A stretch of DNA of 64,000 nucleotides, from positions 3,782,001 to 3,846,000 of the forward strand of contig NZ_CP035382.1 of NCBI RefSeq assembly GCF_006874705.1, in the 5' to 3' direction. Numbering within the stretch: position 1 is the first letter of the stretch; the number at the start of each line of letters is the position of its first letter. Source of the stretch: Leclercia adecarboxylata (lineage in GTDB: Bacteria; Pseudomonadota; Gammaproteobacteria; Enterobacterales; Enterobacteriaceae). The position numbers were made by a program, and so were the translations under genes. The notes under the pieces were generated by a model. That model was not told the origin of the DNA and ran no database searches. It saw only the letters and a program-made list of their open reading frames with translations. Below, piece after piece: positions 28,326 to 39,120 of this stretch.

Positions 28326-28402
28326 TGGTGCGTTCAATTGGACTCGAACCAACGACCCCCACCATGTCAAGGTGGTGCTCTAACCAACTGAGCTATGAAC
28401 GC
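28326..28402 (-). tRNA. valV: tRNA-Val (GAC), first of the tandem pair
   Basis: This is a 77-nt minus-strand tRNA with acceptor GCGTTCA/TGAACGC, the same GAC anticodon stem-loop as its neighbour, and encoded CCA. It matches E. coli valV and is separated from the second tRNA by 11 bp, so both come from one transcript. Confidence 0.96.
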
Positions 28403-28553
28403 ATTGTTGTGTGTGACAACGGGGACGAATATTAGCGGCAGCGCGGGCATCAGGCAAGAGGAAAACTGCAAATTTCTTCACGAATTCACGCGATTGCTGT
28501 ATTCCCGCGCAAAATGCGGAGAAAGTAGCCGCCCGCGGGCGGCTACTGCGCAA

Positions 28554-29927
28554 TTAGCGTGCAGCGCGTTGCAAAATCACGCTGGATGGCTGGCGCTGCA
28601 GGAAGCGCATGCGCAGCATCATCATGATTGCGGCAGAGGTTAAGCCGATAATAAAGCCCATCCAGAAGCCGGCAGGCCCCATCCGATCCACCACCAGGTC
28701 GGTGAGGGCCAGAATATAACCGCTCGGCAGCCCCAGCACCCAGTAGGCGATAAAAGTGATAAAGAAGATCGAGCGGGTATCTTTATAGCCACGCAACACG
28801 CCGCTGCCGATCACCTGAATGGAGTCGGAGATCTGATATATCGCCGCCAGCAGCATCAGCTGGGAGGCAAGGATCACCACTTCCGGATTATCGTTATAGA
28901 GCAGGGCGATCTGCTCCCGCAGCGTGACGGTGAACAGTGCGGTGCACACCGCCATGCACACCCCGACGCCAATCCCGGTGCGGGCGGCGGTTTGCGCATC
29001 CAGGGTTGAGCCCTGGCCGAGGCGATACCCGACGCGAATGGTCACGGAGGCGGCCAGCGACAGCGGCAGTACGAACATCAGGGAGCTGAAGTTAAGGGCG
29101 ATCTGGTGACCGGCCACGTCGACAATCCCCAGCGGGGAGACCAGCAGCGCCACTACCGCAAACAGCGTCACTTCGAAGAACAGCGCCAGAGCGATAGGCA
29201 GACCCAGCTGTACCAGACGTTTCACTACCGCCATGTCCGGCTTGCTGAAACCGGCTTCGTAGCGAATATCGCGCATGGAACGGGCGCGCTTAACATAAGA
29301 CAGCATGCCGAAGAACATCACCCAGTACACCGCTGCCGTTGCCACGCCGCAGCCGACGCCGCCCAGCTCAGGCATGCCGAAATGACCGTAAATAAAGACG
29401 TAGTTCACCGGAATATTCACCAGCAGCCCGATGAATCCCATCACCATGCCCGGTTTGGTCTTCGCCAGACCTTCGCACTGGTTACGCGCTACCTGGAAGA
29501 ATAAATAACCCGGCGTCCCCCAGAGCAGGGCGCGTAAATACCCAACGGCTTTATCCGCCAGGGCCGGATCAATATTGCGCATGGCGTGAATAATATAGCC
29601 CGCGTTCCACAGGACGATCATGATCAGCACCGAGACAAAACCGGCCAGCCAGAACCCCTGGCGGATCTGATGGGCAATACGCTCCCGGCGCCCGGAGCCG
29701 TTCAGCTGGGCAATAGTAGGGGTTAACGCCAGCAGCAGGCCGTGTCCAAATAAAATCGCCGGCAGCCAGATAGAGGTGCCGATGGCGACCGCGGCCATGT
29801 CGGTGGCGCTGTAGCCACCCGCCATCACGGTATCAACGAATCCCATCGAGGTTTGGGCAATTTGCGCCAGTATTACCGGGATCGCCAGAGCTAATAACTG
29901 ACGCGCTTCAATCAAGTACTTCTGCAC
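28554..29927 (-). CDS. mdtK: MdtK (NorM/YdhE), MATE-family multidrug efflux pump
   Basis: MdtK (457 aa) is a 12-TM Na+- or H+-coupled exporter of fluoroquinolones and other cationic drugs. The N-terminus [22 protein letters not shown] and the [13 protein letters not shown] segment are characteristic, and the length equals the E. coli protein. It is divergent from ribC. No RBS anomaly is seen. Confidence 0.96.
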   Translation of the reverse strand: MQKYLIEARQLLALAIPVILAQIAQTSMGFVDTVMAGGYSATDMAAVAIGTSIWLPAILFGHGLLLALTPTIAQLNGSGRRERIAHQIRQGFWLAGFVSVLIMIVLWNAGYIIHAMRNIDPALADKAVGYLRALLWGTPGYLFFQVARNQCEGLAKTKPGMVMGFIGLLVNIPVNYVFIYGHFGMPELGGVGCGVATAAVYWVMFFGMLSYVKRARSMRDIRYEAGFSKPDMAVVKRLVQLGLPIALALFFEVTLFAVVALLVSPLGIVDVAGHQIALNFSSLMFVLPLSLAASVTIRVGYRLGQGSTLDAQTAARTGIGVGVCMAVCTALFTVTLREQIALLYNDNPEVVILASQLMLLAAIYQISDSIQVIGSGVLRGYKDTRSIFFITFIAYWVLGLPSGYILALTDLVVDRMGPAGFWMGFIIGLTSAAIMMMLRMRFLQRQPSSVILQRAAR

Positions 29928-30150
29928 GTGAACACCTTTGATATTGTTGTTATTTGAAAGAGAAAAAGCCGCTGCGAAAAAACAGCAAGAAGAAGATGCG
30001 GGGAATTCCAGCTATTGTAGCGGGGATAGGCTAATTATCTAGTGAAAAAATCGCCAGAAAATGTGGGGTACTGGCAACCTCTATTTTCAACTGTTATTGT
30101 GGTGCGATAAAACGGTGTCATCACCGAAGGAACAAACAGGAGTCGTAAGC

Positions 30151-30795
30151 ATGTTTACTGGTATTGTGCAGGGCACCGCGAAACTGGTGTCCATTGATGA
30201 AAAACCCAACTTCCGAACCCATGTTGTCGCCCTGCCGGATGAGATGCTCGATGGGCTGGAGACCGGGGCATCGGTTGCGCACAACGGTTGTTGTCTGACG
30301 GTCACCGAAATTAACGGTAACCTGATCAGTTTCGATTTAATGAAGGAAACGCTGCGTATCACCAACCTGGGCGACCTGGCCGAGGGTGATATTGTTAACG
30401 TGGAACGCGCGGCAAAATTCAGCGACGAAATCGGCGGGCATTTAATGTCGGGCCATATTATGACCACGGCTGAAATTTCTAAAATCCTGACCTCAGAAAA
30501 TAACCGCCAGATCTGGTTTAAAGTTCAGGATCCGTCGTTAATGAAATACATCCTCTATAAAGGATTTATTGGCGTGGACGGCATCAGCCTGACGGTGGGT
30601 GAAGTGACGCCAACCCGTTTCTGCGTTCACCTGATCCCGGAGACGCTGCAGCGCACGACACTCGGCAATAAAAAGCTGGGCCATCGGGTCAATATTGAAA
30701 TCGATCCGCAAACCCAGGCGGTGGTCGATACCGTAGAGCGCGTGCTGGCAGCCAAAGAGGCAGCAGCCATCCAACAGACGCTTAACGACGCGTGA
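30151..30795 (+). CDS. ribC: Riboflavin synthase alpha chain (RibC, also called RibE)
   Basis: This 214-residue enzyme dismutates two 6,7-dimethyl-8-ribityllumazine to riboflavin plus a pyrimidine. Two homologous lumazine-binding domains are visible, beginning MFTGIVQG and near [10 protein letters not shown]. The ATG at 30151 gives the conserved MFTGIVQ start. The upstream in-frame ATG at 30061 is rejected. It is convergent with cfa across a shared terminator. Confidence 0.95.
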   Translation: MFTGIVQGTAKLVSIDEKPNFRTHVVALPDEMLDGLETGASVAHNGCCLTVTEINGNLISFDLMKETLRITNLGDLAEGDIVNVERAAKFSDEIGGHLMSGHIMTTAEISKILTSENNRQIWFKVQDPSLMKYILYKGFIGVDGISLTVGEVTPTRFCVHLIPETLQRTTLGNKKLGHRVNIEIDPQTQAVVDTVERVLAAKEAAAIQQTLNDA

Positions 30796-30799
30796 TAAT

Positions 30800-30830
30800 A
30801 AAACACCCCGGCATGCCGGGGTGTTTTATT
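30800..30830. terminator. Bidirectional terminator between ribC and cfa
   Basis: AAAACACCCCGGCATGCCGG continues to GGTGTTTT as a perfect 28-base palindrome (30800-30827) flanked by A/T runs on both sides. It suits the two convergent genes. Confidence 0.85.
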
Positions 30831-31978
30831 TAGCGCGCCACCCGCAGGCCGTGCTCCACGCCGCGGCTGAACACCACCTGCCACAGATGAATATCGCGGG
30901 CGCGAAACGCTCCGGCACAGGCATTCAGGTAATAGCTGAACATCCGTTTAAATCGTTCGGAATAGTTGTCTGCGATCTCCGGCCAGGCGGCGAGAAAACG
31001 TTCATGCCATGCCATCAGGGTGGTATCGTAATCAGCGCCGAAATTATGCCAGTCTTCCATTACAAAATGGGGTTCGCTGGCATTCGCAATCTGGCGAACT
31101 GAAGGTAAACAGCCATTCGGAAAGATGTATTTATCGATCCACGGATCGACGCGATGGTCGGTTTTTTGTGAACCTATGGTGTGCAGCAGAAACAGACCGT
31201 CCGGCTTGAGGTTACGATCAACCACCTCAAAATAGGTGCGGTAGTTCTTCGGCCCGACATGTTCGAACATCCCCACGGAGACGATGCGATCGAACTGGTC
31301 GCGCAGATCGCGATAATCCTGCAACAGGATGGTGACATCAAGCCCCTCGCAGCGCGCCTGAGCCATTTTTTGCTGTTCAGCAGAGATGGTCACACCCACC
31401 ACGCTGACGCCATAGTGATGCGCCATAAAATGCGCCAGCCCGCCCCAGCCACAGCCAATGTCGAGCACCCGCATGCCGGGTTTCAGCTGCAGTTTTTCGC
31501 AGATAAGACGTAATTTATCCTGCTGGGCCTGTTCGAGGGTGGTCGCCTCTTTCCAGTAACCGCAGGAGTATTGCATGGTGGGGTCGAGCATGCGGCTGAA
31601 CAGGTCATTGCCGAGATCGTAATGCTCTTTACCAACGATCCAGGCGCGCTTTTTACTCTGCAGGTTGAACAGGCGGGCGGTGGCTATCCGCAGCGTATCC
31701 TTCAGGTGGCTGGGCAGCTGTGTTTCCAGGCCCGCCCGCAGGACGTTATTGAAAAAGATATCCAGCCGCTCACACTCCCACCAGCCGTCCATATAGCTCT
31801 CGCCAAGACCCAGCGAGCCCTGCTTCAGGACGCGTTTAAAAAAATCGGGGTGTTTAATTTGTAGATCGGAGGATGCCGGGCCGTTGATGGTGATACCCGC
31901 GCGGCTCAGCAATTCATTGACTATCCGGAACCAGTCATCATTCCGGATGCTGACTTCTTCTATACACGATGAACTCAT
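30830..31978 (-). CDS. cfa: Cfa, cyclopropane fatty acid synthase
   Basis: Cfa (382 aa) methylenates cis double bonds of membrane phospholipid acyl chains using S-adenosylmethionine, mainly in stationary phase and acid. The SAM motif VLDIGCGWGG lies near residue 172, with the conserved EHVG and GADYDTTLMAW segments further on. The start MSSSCIEEVS at 31978 gives the E. coli length; the longer ORF to 32122 is rejected. A long 5' region (280 bp to punC) leaves room for the known multiple promoters. Confidence 0.96.
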   Translation of the reverse strand: MSSSCIEEVSIRNDDWFRIVNELLSRAGITINGPASSDLQIKHPDFFKRVLKQGSLGLGESYMDGWWECERLDIFFNNVLRAGLETQLPSHLKDTLRIATARLFNLQSKKRAWIVGKEHYDLGNDLFSRMLDPTMQYSCGYWKEATTLEQAQQDKLRLICEKLQLKPGMRVLDIGCGWGGLAHFMAHHYGVSVVGVTISAEQQKMAQARCEGLDVTILLQDYRDLRDQFDRIVSVGMFEHVGPKNYRTYFEVVDRNLKPDGLFLLHTIGSQKTDHRVDPWIDKYIFPNGCLPSVRQIANASEPHFVMEDWHNFGADYDTTLMAWHERFLAAWPEIADNYSERFKRMFSYYLNACAGAFRARDIHLWQVVFSRGVEHGLRVAR

Positions 31979-32234
31979 AGCTTCTCCATCACCTGATGTG
32001 ATCAGAATCCATAAATAGCGTAGACGCTCTTTATGGAGAGTGAGAAATTTCACGGCGTGACCCGTGAGGCTAATATCCGACGTAGAACAGAGGAAGGGAG
32101 AGGACCCTTGCCGAAAGGCCATCCATGGTAAAACGGGAGCACTCCGGCTCCCGTTAACACTTAATATTTTTAGTATTTATCAGAACGCTTCAGTCAGTAT
32201 AGGACTGATAGGGTAGTGATTCAACAGGATATTG

Positions 32235-32246
32235 TTAGCATGCTAA
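32235..32246. promoter_or_regulatory. TTAGCATGCTAA palindrome upstream of cfa
   Basis: A perfect 12-bp palindrome differing by one central base from the SlyA box TTAGCAAGCTAA found before slyA in this same window. It lies 13 bp after the punC stop and about 257 bp before cfa. A MarR-family or SlyA site is possible but unproven. Confidence 0.35.
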
Positions 32247-32258
32247 TCAACTCGCCCG

Positions 32259-33455
32259 TTATGCCTGTGAAGACCCGGCCTGCAGCCTGTCATCCTGCTG
32301 TTCTGCGCGCATGTACTGCATCCGATAGCCAAGCGCCGCCAGTACAACGGTCGCCACCATCACGCTGGTGGTGGTAAGCAGCGGGGTGGCAATCAGCCAC
32401 GACACCATCAGGCTCGCCAGGAAGCAAAGGCCCAGCTGAAGGGTGTTCTGCAGTGCGGCAGCGCTGCCGGTCGCCTGCGGGAAGGGACGCAGGGCCTGCG
32501 CCACCACAATCGGGTAGATCGCGCCGTTTGCCACCGCCATCAGGCAGAAGGGGATCAGCAGCTCAACCAGGCCCACGCCCGGGATAAACCCAACCGCCCA
32601 GGTGGCGATCACGCTGAGGGCAAACAGGCCCAGCAGCCACGGCAGCATCTGGTGACCCTGCCATTTCTGCAGCGCGGCACGGCAGCCATAGCCACCAATC
32701 AGGAAGGCGATGGTCTGCGGCACGTAGCTCAGGCCGATCGCCGCCGGGCTGTAACCCATATCGCTGAGAATAAACGGCGACCCGGTCAGCCAGGCGAAGA
32801 AGCTCGCGGAGCAGGCGGCGTAAATCAGCACATTGCCGCGGTAGGTGCGCGAACGTAACAGCGATAAAAAGGTGACGCGTTGTTTAGGTTGTTCATTTTT
32901 CACTGCCGCTGGCTTCAGGCTGAAAGCCGGGATCATCAGCACCAGGGTGATAACAAACAGCACTGCAAAAATCGCCTGCCAGCTGAAGTGGGCGAGGATC
33001 CAGCTGCCGAGCAGCGGCGCCAGCGCCGGAGAGAGTCCGACCAGCGGCATGATGGTGGCAAAAATACGGTTAGTGCGCGAAGCCGGGTAGTAATCGGTTA
33101 CCAGCGCCTGCCAGGTGACCGCTGCGGCACAAACCCCCACCGCCTGGATAAAGCGCAGCACCAGCAGCCAGGTGGCATCCCGGACCCACAGCATACCGAG
33201 GCAGCCGAGGGCGAAAATGGCTAACCCTGCCAGCAGTACCGGCTTACGGCCGAAGCGGTCGGACATCGGTCCCCACAGCAGCTGGGCAAAGGCAAAGCCC
33301 GCCAGGAACAGGCTCAGGCTGGCGCTGATGGCCGCCGCCGGGGTTTGCAGATCCTCCTGCATGATCGAGAAGGCAGGCAGATACATATCGGTGGCGAGGA
33401 AGCCCAGCACGCTTAAGCCGCCGAGCCAGACTAAAAATCCTTTCCCGGGTGTCAT
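32259..33455 (-). CDS. punC: PunC (YdhC), MFS purine nucleoside transporter
   Basis: This 398-residue, 12-TM transporter of the Bcr/CflA (DHA1) branch carries the [14 protein letters not shown] loop between TM2 and TM3. In E. coli PunC takes up purine nucleosides and is activated by the divergent LysR-type regulator PunR. The same divergent pair is present here. The ATG at 33455 (MTPGKGF) matches the E. coli start; the longer frame is rejected. Confidence 0.92.
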   Translation of the reverse strand: MTPGKGFLVWLGGLSVLGFLATDMYLPAFSIMQEDLQTPAAAISASLSLFLAGFAFAQLLWGPMSDRFGRKPVLLAGLAIFALGCLGMLWVRDATWLLVLRFIQAVGVCAAAVTWQALVTDYYPASRTNRIFATIMPLVGLSPALAPLLGSWILAHFSWQAIFAVLFVITLVLMIPAFSLKPAAVKNEQPKQRVTFLSLLRSRTYRGNVLIYAACSASFFAWLTGSPFILSDMGYSPAAIGLSYVPQTIAFLIGGYGCRAALQKWQGHQMLPWLLGLFALSVIATWAVGFIPGVGLVELLIPFCLMAVANGAIYPIVVAQALRPFPQATGSAAALQNTLQLGLCFLASLMVSWLIATPLLTTTSVMVATVVLAALGYRMQYMRAEQQDDRLQAGSSQA

Positions 33456-33570
33456 TGTTCTATTCTCCGTTTGGGCGCAGGTTTGGGTAGCCGCTGAGTG
33501 TAGGGAGTGCAAACCCGCTTGTGAAACGCTAATATTTGGCGGTTGCATTCAAAAATTTTGCAGGCAGAAA

Positions 33571-34503
33571 ATGTGGTCAGAATATTCTCTTGAAGTGGTG
33601 GATGCCGTCGCGCGTAACGGCAGCTTCAGCGGAGCCGCGCAGGAGTTGCATCGCGTTCCGTCCGCCATCAGCTACACCGTGCGTCAACTGGAAGAATGGC
33701 TGGCGGTGCCGCTGTTTGAGCGGCGTCACCGAGACGTGGAGCTTACCCCTGCCGGGATGTGGTTTCTGAAAGAGGGGCGGTCTGTTATCAAAAAAATGCA
33801 GATCACCCGCGAACAGTGCCAGCAGATTGCCAACGGCTGGCGCGGACATATCTCCATTGCGGTGGACAATATCGTCCGCCCCGAGCGTACCCGTCAGATG
33901 ATTGTCGATTTTTACCGCCACTTTTCGGACGTCGAGCTGCGGGTGTCCCAGGAGGTCTTTAACGGCGTCTGGGACGCGCTGGCGGACGGCAGGGTGGAAA
34001 TGGCGATCGGCGCCACCCAGGCGATCCCGGTCGGGGGGCGCTATGCGTTTCGCGATATGGGTACGCTGAGCTGGATCTGCGTGGTCGCCAGCCATCATCC
34101 GCTGGCCGCCATGGAAGGGCCGCTCAGCGATGATACCCTGCGCAGCTGGCCCTCGCTGGTGCGCGAAGACACCTCCCGCTCGCTGCCGAAACGCATCACC
34201 TGGCTGCTGGATAACCAGCGGCGGATCGTCACCCCGGACTGGGAATCGTCAGCCACCTGCCTCTCGGCCGGGCTGTGCGTGGGGATGGTGCCGGTGCATT
34301 TTGCCCGTCCGTGGATCGACAGCGGCAAATGGGTGGCGCTGTCGCTGGAAAATCCCTTCCCGGATGCGGCGTGCTGCCTGACCTGGCAACAAAACGATAT
34401 GTCACCGGCCCTGGCCTGGCTGCTGGATTATCTGGGAGACAGTGAAACGATGAACCGGGAGTGGCTGCGGGAGCCAGAGGTACTGACTCCCGGAGAGGAT
34501 TAA
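33571..34503 (+). CDS. punR: PunR (YdhB), LysR-type regulator of punC
   Basis: This 310-residue LTTR has an N-terminal winged HTH ([27 protein letters not shown]) and a C-terminal substrate-binding domain. It is divergent from punC, which it activates in E. coli. The ATG at 33571 is chosen over a 5' extension that would run through the punC promoter. It ends in a 4-bp convergent overlap with purR. Confidence 0.92.
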   Translation: MWSEYSLEVVDAVARNGSFSGAAQELHRVPSAISYTVRQLEEWLAVPLFERRHRDVELTPAGMWFLKEGRSVIKKMQITREQCQQIANGWRGHISIAVDNIVRPERTRQMIVDFYRHFSDVELRVSQEVFNGVWDALADGRVEMAIGATQAIPVGGRYAFRDMGTLSWICVVASHHPLAAMEGPLSDDTLRSWPSLVREDTSRSLPKRITWLLDNQRRIVTPDWESSATCLSAGLCVGMVPVHFARPWIDSGKWVALSLENPFPDAACCLTWQQNDMSPALAWLLDYLGDSETMNREWLREPEVLTPGED

Positions 34504-35525
34504 CGGCGGTAGTCGCGGAACGGTCCGTCCGCGACGGAACGGCGTTCAATCAGGCGCGGATGCACCTCAATGGACTGGGACTCTTCACGCTTGTTGACGA
34601 TGCGGTCCAGCAGCATGTTGAAGGCGGTCTCACCCAGCGAATCTTTCGGCTGGTGAATGGTGGTCAGCGCCGGGGTAAAGAAGCGGGCGTTGCGCACGTT
34701 ATCATACCCGATCAGCGAAACGTCCTGCGGGACGCGCAGGCCCATCTCATCGGCGGCACAGAGTGCACCCATTGCCATAATATCCCCGCCGCAGAAGATG
34801 GCGGTCGGACGCGGGCTCTGGGAGAGGATCTGCTGCATGGCGCGGTAGCCGGACTCCGGCTCAAAGTCGCCCTGCACGATCCAGTTTTCCGGCACCGTGA
34901 TTAACGCCTCTTCCATCGCTTTCATAAAGCCCGCCAGACGCCCGGCCCCGGTGTTGCGCTCCAGCGCTCCGGGGATCACGCCGATTTCACGGTGGCCGCG
35001 TTCAATCAGATAACGACCGGCCATGTAGCCGCCTTCGAAGGCGTTATCGATTACCGAGTCGGTAAAGTCGGCCTTCGCTTCGCCCCAGTCCATCACCACC
35101 ATTGGAATATTGCGGTACTCTTCCAGCATGGTGAGCAGGGATTCCGGGTATTCGGAACACATCACCAGCAGACCGTCGACGCGCTTCTGCGCCATCATCG
35201 ACAGATAGGCCCGCTGTTTTTCGAGGCTGTTCCAGGCGTTGCCGAGGATCAGGGTGTAGCCTTTCTGGAAGCAGTTCTTCTCCACTGCTTCAATAATTTC
35301 TGCGAAATAGGGCGCTTCGCTGCTGGTCGCCAGTAGGCCGATCGATTTGGTGTGATTCACCTTCAGACTGCGGGCCACGGCGCTGGGAGAGTAGTGCAGC
35401 TCTTTAATGGCCGCCCAGACGTTGTTGCGGGTCTCTTCCGCAACAAAGCGGGTTTTGTTAATAACATGTGATACGGTTGTAGTGGAAACGTTTGCGCGTT
35501 TCGCCACGTCTTTAATTGTTGCCAT
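34500..35525 (-). CDS. purR: PurR, LacI-family purine repressor
   Basis: PurR (341 aa) represses purine biosynthesis when bound to hypoxanthine or guanine. The LacI-type [22 protein letters not shown] is at the N-terminus with the hinge helix after it, and a periplasmic-binding-protein-like effector domain follows. The length equals E. coli PurR. Two PurR-type operators lie in its leader and in its own coding start, indicating autoregulation. Confidence 0.97.
   Translation of the reverse strand: MATIKDVAKRANVSTTTVSHVINKTRFVAEETRNNVWAAIKELHYSPSAVARSLKVNHTKSIGLLATSSEAPYFAEIIEAVEKNCFQKGYTLILGNAWNSLEKQRAYLSMMAQKRVDGLLVMCSEYPESLLTMLEEYRNIPMVVMDWGEAKADFTDSVIDNAFEGGYMAGRYLIERGHREIGVIPGALERNTGAGRLAGFMKAMEEALITVPENWIVQGDFEPESGYRAMQQILSQSPRPTAIFCGGDIMAMGALCAADEMGLRVPQDVSLIGYDNVRNARFFTPALTTIHQPKDSLGETAFNMLLDRIVNKREESQSIEVHPRLIERRSVADGPFRDYRR
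35482..35497. promoter_or_regulatory. PurR operator inside the purR coding region
   Basis: GTGGAAACGTTTGCGC shares the AAACGTTTGCG core of the PurR operator and lies about codon 10-15 of purR. E. coli purR likewise has a second operator within its coding sequence, so position supports the call. Confidence 0.65.
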
Positions 35526-35568
35526 CAGATGTCACTCCAGACCATATCTAAGCTCCTGAAAAACCAAT

Positions 35569-35584
35569 AGGTAAACGTTTGCCT
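35569..35584. promoter_or_regulatory. PurR operator in the purR leader
   Basis: AGGTAAACGTTTGCCT is a palindrome around the AAACGTTT core, 44 bp upstream of the purR start. It corresponds to the first of the two autoregulatory operators known in E. coli. Confidence 0.75.
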
Positions 35585-35820
35585 TCACTCGCCCTAATTG
35601 CGCAATTTGAATTGCGGTACGCCGGGAAAACGACACAGGACGTCAGGAGGGGGTCAATGGCCGGTACGCTAATAAATTTAGCGTGGAATTTTGTCTTATC
35701 TTGGCCAAAAGGGGAAGAGCAAAAACCGATATCAATCTAAATCCAGCAAGATTTTTACCCTGAACTGTGTAAAAATGAGCAGGCTCACTCTTAATAGGGT
35801 GATTAAAAGGAGAAAAATTG

Positions 35821-35910
35821 ATGAGTACCGATCTTAAGTTTTCGCTGATTACTACCATTATTGTTCTGAGTCTGATTGTTGCCAGCGGTCTGACGGCGGC
35901 ACTGCACTGA
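35821..35910 (+). CDS. ynhF: YnhF, 29-residue membrane peptide
   Basis: A 29-codon ORF (MSTDLKFSLITTIIVLS...TAALH) preceded by AAAGGAGAA matches E. coli YnhF, a small single-TM inner-membrane protein of unknown role reported to retain its formyl-methionine. It lies between purR and ydhP as in E. coli. Only a short inverted repeat (GGGAGAG...CTCTCCC) without T run follows. Confidence 0.9.
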   Translation: MSTDLKFSLITTIIVLSLIVASGLTAALH

Positions 35911-36074
35911 TTGATGCGGGAGAGGTCAGCTCTCCCTCGTTCCTTCCGCTGATTGTTACGCGCCCTGCAAAAATCTTTTGCCAAATTGTTAACTTCTCAT
36001 TTTTTGTGATTGGTGTCATGCTTTCGCCTTCATTGTTCTGTGTCGCCTGACGACACGGTGTCTGGAGTTGAAGT

Positions 36075-37241
36075 ATGAGAATCAATTTTCCGCTGCTGGC
36101 CCTGGCCATTGGTGCCTTTGGTATCGGCACAACCGAATTTTCCCCGATGGGCCTGCTACCGGTTATTGCCCGGGGGGTAGATGTCTCTATTCCCGCTGCG
36201 GGCATGCTGATCAGCGCCTACGCCATCGGCGTGATGGTGGGTGCGCCGCTGATGACCCTGTTGCTGTCCCATCGCGGGCGTCGCAATGCGCTGATCTTCC
36301 TGATGGCGATCTTTACCGTCGGTAACGTCCTGTCGGCGCTCTCGCCGGATTACACCACCCTGATGCTGTCGCGTATTCTGACCAGCCTGAACCACGGCGC
36401 CTTCTTTGGCCTCGGGTCGGTAGTCGCCGCCAGCGTGGTGCCGAAGCATAAGCAGGCCAGCGCTGTCGCCACCATGTTTATGGGCCTCACCATCGCCAAT
36501 ATCGGTGGGGTGCCGGCCGCAACCTGGATGGGCGAAGCGATTGGCTGGCGGATGTCCTTCCTGGCGACCGCGCTGCTGGGCGTGGTTTCGATGATTGCGT
36601 TGTTCTTCTCCCTGCCGGCTGGCGGGGCGGGCGAAAAACCGGAGGTGCGCAAAGAGCTGGCGGTGCTGCTGCGTCCGCAGGTGCTGTCTGCCTTGCTGAC
36701 TACCGTCCTCGGAGCCGGGGCGATGTTCACCCTCTATACCTACATTGCCCCGGTGCTGCATGACATCAACCAGGCGACTCCGGCCTTTATCACCGCCATG
36801 CTGGTGCTGATTGGCGTCGGTTTTTCCATTGGCAACTACCTGGGCGGCAAGCTGGCGGACAAATCCGTGAGCGGCACCCTGAAAGGCTTTTTACTCCTGC
36901 TGATCGTCATCATGCTGGCTATTCCGTGGCTGGCGCGTAATGAAGTGGGCGCAGCCGTGGCGATGGTGGTGTGGGGCATGGCGACCTTTGCGGTGGTACC
37001 GCCTTTGCAGATGCGCGTCATGCGCGTGGCCAGCGATGCGCCGGGGTTATCGTCGTCGGTGAATATCGGTGCCTTTAACCTCGGGAATGCGCTGGGGGCG
37101 GCGGCCGGTGGGGCGGTCATTTCCAGCGGGATGGGCTACAGCTTTGTTCCGGTGATGGGAGCCATTATTGCAGGCCTGGGGCTTATTCTGGTCTTTGCCT
37201 CGGAACGAAAACAACCCGAGCCGGTTTGCGCTACCGAATAA
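36075..37241 (+). CDS. ydhP: YdhP, MFS transporter
   Basis: This 388-residue, 12-TM major facilitator of the AraJ/DHA1 branch begins with FGIGTTEFSPMGLLPVIA and has the LLSHRGRRN loop. It matches E. coli YdhP throughout. The substrate is not established; sugar or drug efflux is typical of the subfamily. It converges on sodB across a shared terminator. Confidence 0.92.
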   Translation: MRINFPLLALAIGAFGIGTTEFSPMGLLPVIARGVDVSIPAAGMLISAYAIGVMVGAPLMTLLLSHRGRRNALIFLMAIFTVGNVLSALSPDYTTLMLSRILTSLNHGAFFGLGSVVAASVVPKHKQASAVATMFMGLTIANIGGVPAATWMGEAIGWRMSFLATALLGVVSMIALFFSLPAGGAGEKPEVRKELAVLLRPQVLSALLTTVLGAGAMFTLYTYIAPVLHDINQATPAFITAMLVLIGVGFSIGNYLGGKLADKSVSGTLKGFLLLLIVIMLAIPWLARNEVGAAVAMVVWGMATFAVVPPLQMRVMRVASDAPGLSSSVNIGAFNLGNALGAAAGGAVISSGMGYSFVPVMGAIIAGLGLILVFASERKQPEPVCATE

Positions 37242-37245
37242 AAAT

Positions 37246-37276
37246 AACGCCGAAGGAGTTCCCTTCGGCGTTTTTA
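37246..37276. terminator. Bidirectional terminator between ydhP and sodB
   Basis: AACGCCGAAGG (37246-37256) pairs with CCTTCGGCGTT (37262-37272), flanked by A residues on the left and TTTTT on the right. Confidence 0.85.
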
Positions 37277-37858
37277 TTATGCCGCGAAGTTCTTCGCCAC
37301 AAATTCCCAGTTTACCAGCGCCCAGAAATGCTCGAGGTAATTCGGGCGCGCATTACGGTAATCGATGTAATACGCATGTTCCCAGACGTCGACGGTCAGC
37401 AGCGGAATAGCGCGGGTGGTTAACGGCGTTCCCGCATTAGACGTAGAGACGATCGCCAGTGTGCCGTCGGCCTCTTTTACCAGCCAGGTCCAGCCTGCGC
37501 CAAAGTTCTTCACCGCCGCATCGGTAAACTTCGCTTTAAATTCCGCAAAGCTGCCGAACGCAGCAGTAATGGCTGCCGCCAGTTCACCCGTCGGTTCGCC
37601 GCCGGCATTGGGCGCCAGGCAATGCCAGTAGAAGGTATGGTTCCACACCTGAGCGGCGTTGTTAAACACGCCGCCTTCTGACGTGCGTACGATCTCTTCC
37701 AGGGTTTTCCCTTCAAAGGCGGTACCGCCGATCAGGTTGTTCAGGTTGGTGACATAGGTCTGGTGGTGTTTGCCGTAGTGGTACTCCAGGGTCTCCGCAG
37801 AGATGTGCGGGGCCAGGGCGTCTTTTGCATACGGTAATGCAGGTAATTCAAACGACAT
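37277..37858 (-). CDS. sodB: SodB, iron superoxide dismutase
   Basis: SodB (193 aa) converts superoxide to H2O2 and O2 in the cytoplasm. Iron ligands are visible in [10 protein letters not shown] (His26), NHTFYWHC (His73) and DVWEHAYY (Asp and His near 156-160). The start [10 protein letters not shown] at 37858 follows GGAGAGAAG; the longer ORF is rejected. In E. coli the leader is targeted by the iron-responsive sRNA RyhB. Confidence 0.97.
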   Translation of the reverse strand: MSFELPALPYAKDALAPHISAETLEYHYGKHHQTYVTNLNNLIGGTAFEGKTLEEIVRTSEGGVFNNAAQVWNHTFYWHCLAPNAGGEPTGELAAAITAAFGSFAEFKAKFTDAAVKNFGAGWTWLVKEADGTLAIVSTSNAGTPLTTRAIPLLTVDVWEHAYYIDYRNARPNYLEHFWALVNWEFVAKNFAA

Positions 37859-37980
37859 TGCTTCTCTCCTTATTATAGTGATCCATTCAATAGCCCTACT
37901 GAATGAAGGGATAGAGTAGCAAATTGAAAGATTATGCAAAATAGGAACTTACCCCGCAGGCGTACCGGCGGGGCAGGGGA

Positions 37981-38784
37981 TTAACGGAGGGTGTTGGCCT
38001 TCATCACGCGACGTGCGCCGACGTAATGACGCTGCCAGTAGTCTTCGCTGAGGGAGGTGATCTGAATGTCCTGGCCGGTACGCGGGGACTGAATGAATTT
38101 GCCGTTACCCACGTACACGCCAACGTGATCGGCGGTACCACGGCCCTGGGTGCGGAAGAACACCAGATCGCCGCTCTCCAGCTCACCGCGATCGACCGGA
38201 GAGGCGTCACGGAGGTGGTACATTTCATTAGCGGTGCGCGGAATGCGGAATTTAACCAGATCTTTATAGGCGTAATAAACCAGACCGCTGCAGTCGAAGC
38301 CGGTACGCGGAGAGGAACCGCCCCAGCGATAAGGTTTGCCGATCTGGCCCATCAGCTTATTCATTGCCGTTTTCTGCGCTTTCTGCACCCGGACTTTATG
38401 CGCTTCGGCAAGAGTCGTGGTCTTGCTGGTTTTTACGCACTGCGCTTTACGCCCTTTACGGGTGGTGCATTTTTCTGTCACAACGCGGGAGGCGGTTTGC
38501 GTGGTTCGGCTGGCGTTGCGGGAGGTGGTGCGGCTTTTTTTGCTGGAATGCGTTGACTGTGTTTTAGCGAGGCTTTTTTTGGTGCTGCTCTTTTTACTGG
38601 TGCTCTCTTTTTTTGTGGTTTTGCTGGTACTGCTTTTTTTCTTAGGTTCGGTCGCTTTCGCCAGATGCGTTTTATGCGCGGCAGAAGGCCGCGCCTGCTC
38701 TGAGGCGTTAGCCACCGGCGTGAATGTGAGAGAAGTAAACAGCAAAGCACAGAGCGTGATCGAGAATTTATTTATTCGCGCCAC
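37981..38784 (-). CDS. mepH: MepH (YdhO), murein DD-endopeptidase
   Basis: This 267-residue NlpC/P60 peptidase cleaves D-Ala-mDAP crosslinks to allow wall growth. A signal peptide ends near ANA-SE (residue 28). A long Lys/Ser/Thr-rich linker (about 35-140) follows, then the catalytic domain with Cys in GFDCSGLVYY and His in ADHVGVYVG. The low-complexity linker is unusually basic. The neighbours sodB and grxD are as in E. coli. Confidence 0.93.
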   Translation of the reverse strand: MARINKFSITLCALLFTSLTFTPVANASEQARPSAAHKTHLAKATEPKKKSSTSKTTKKESTSKKSSTKKSLAKTQSTHSSKKSRTTSRNASRTTQTASRVVTEKCTTRKGRKAQCVKTSKTTTLAEAHKVRVQKAQKTAMNKLMGQIGKPYRWGGSSPRTGFDCSGLVYYAYKDLVKFRIPRTANEMYHLRDASPVDRGELESGDLVFFRTQGRGTADHVGVYVGNGKFIQSPRTGQDIQITSLSEDYWQRHYVGARRVMKANTLR

Positions 38785-39120
38785 TGGGCAATCCCCTGGT
38801 AATTGCAGGTTATAAATAAACCTGCTTATGATTTACAAAACTCGTCGATTCTAATCTATAAAAAGGCCCAACGTTAATAAACTTTTTGCATCTAAAACTG
38901 TGTTTCGTTAGCGAGCGCAAAAAATCACAATTTCGCAGCGGCGTTTTGTGCATTAGGTGAACAAAACCGCAGGTAATCTCGCGATAAGTTAGGTTCTGAA
39001 TGCATCTTTAAGGGACGCGCGGTAAAATCATATAAGTGACAAAAATGTTATTTTCCGTTGTCGGTCTGAAACGCTACAATGTCAGACGATTGCCGTAACA
39101 GAAGTTAAAGGAAGCAAAAC
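38785..39120. other. Divergent intergenic region between mepH and grxD
   Basis: This 336-bp AT-rich stretch holds the promoters of the two divergent genes. I see no credible small ORF, RNA gene or strong operator in it. AGGAAGC precedes the grxD ATG. Confidence 0.4.

Noticed and set aside
28238..28402. tRNA-associated integrated element with attL/attR
   Set aside because: No integrase gene and no repeated tRNA 3'-end fragment were found near the accessory block.
33115..33570. 5' extension of the punR frame by 152 codons
   Set aside because: It runs antisense through punC and its promoter. The LysR protein starts naturally at MWSEYSLE (33571).
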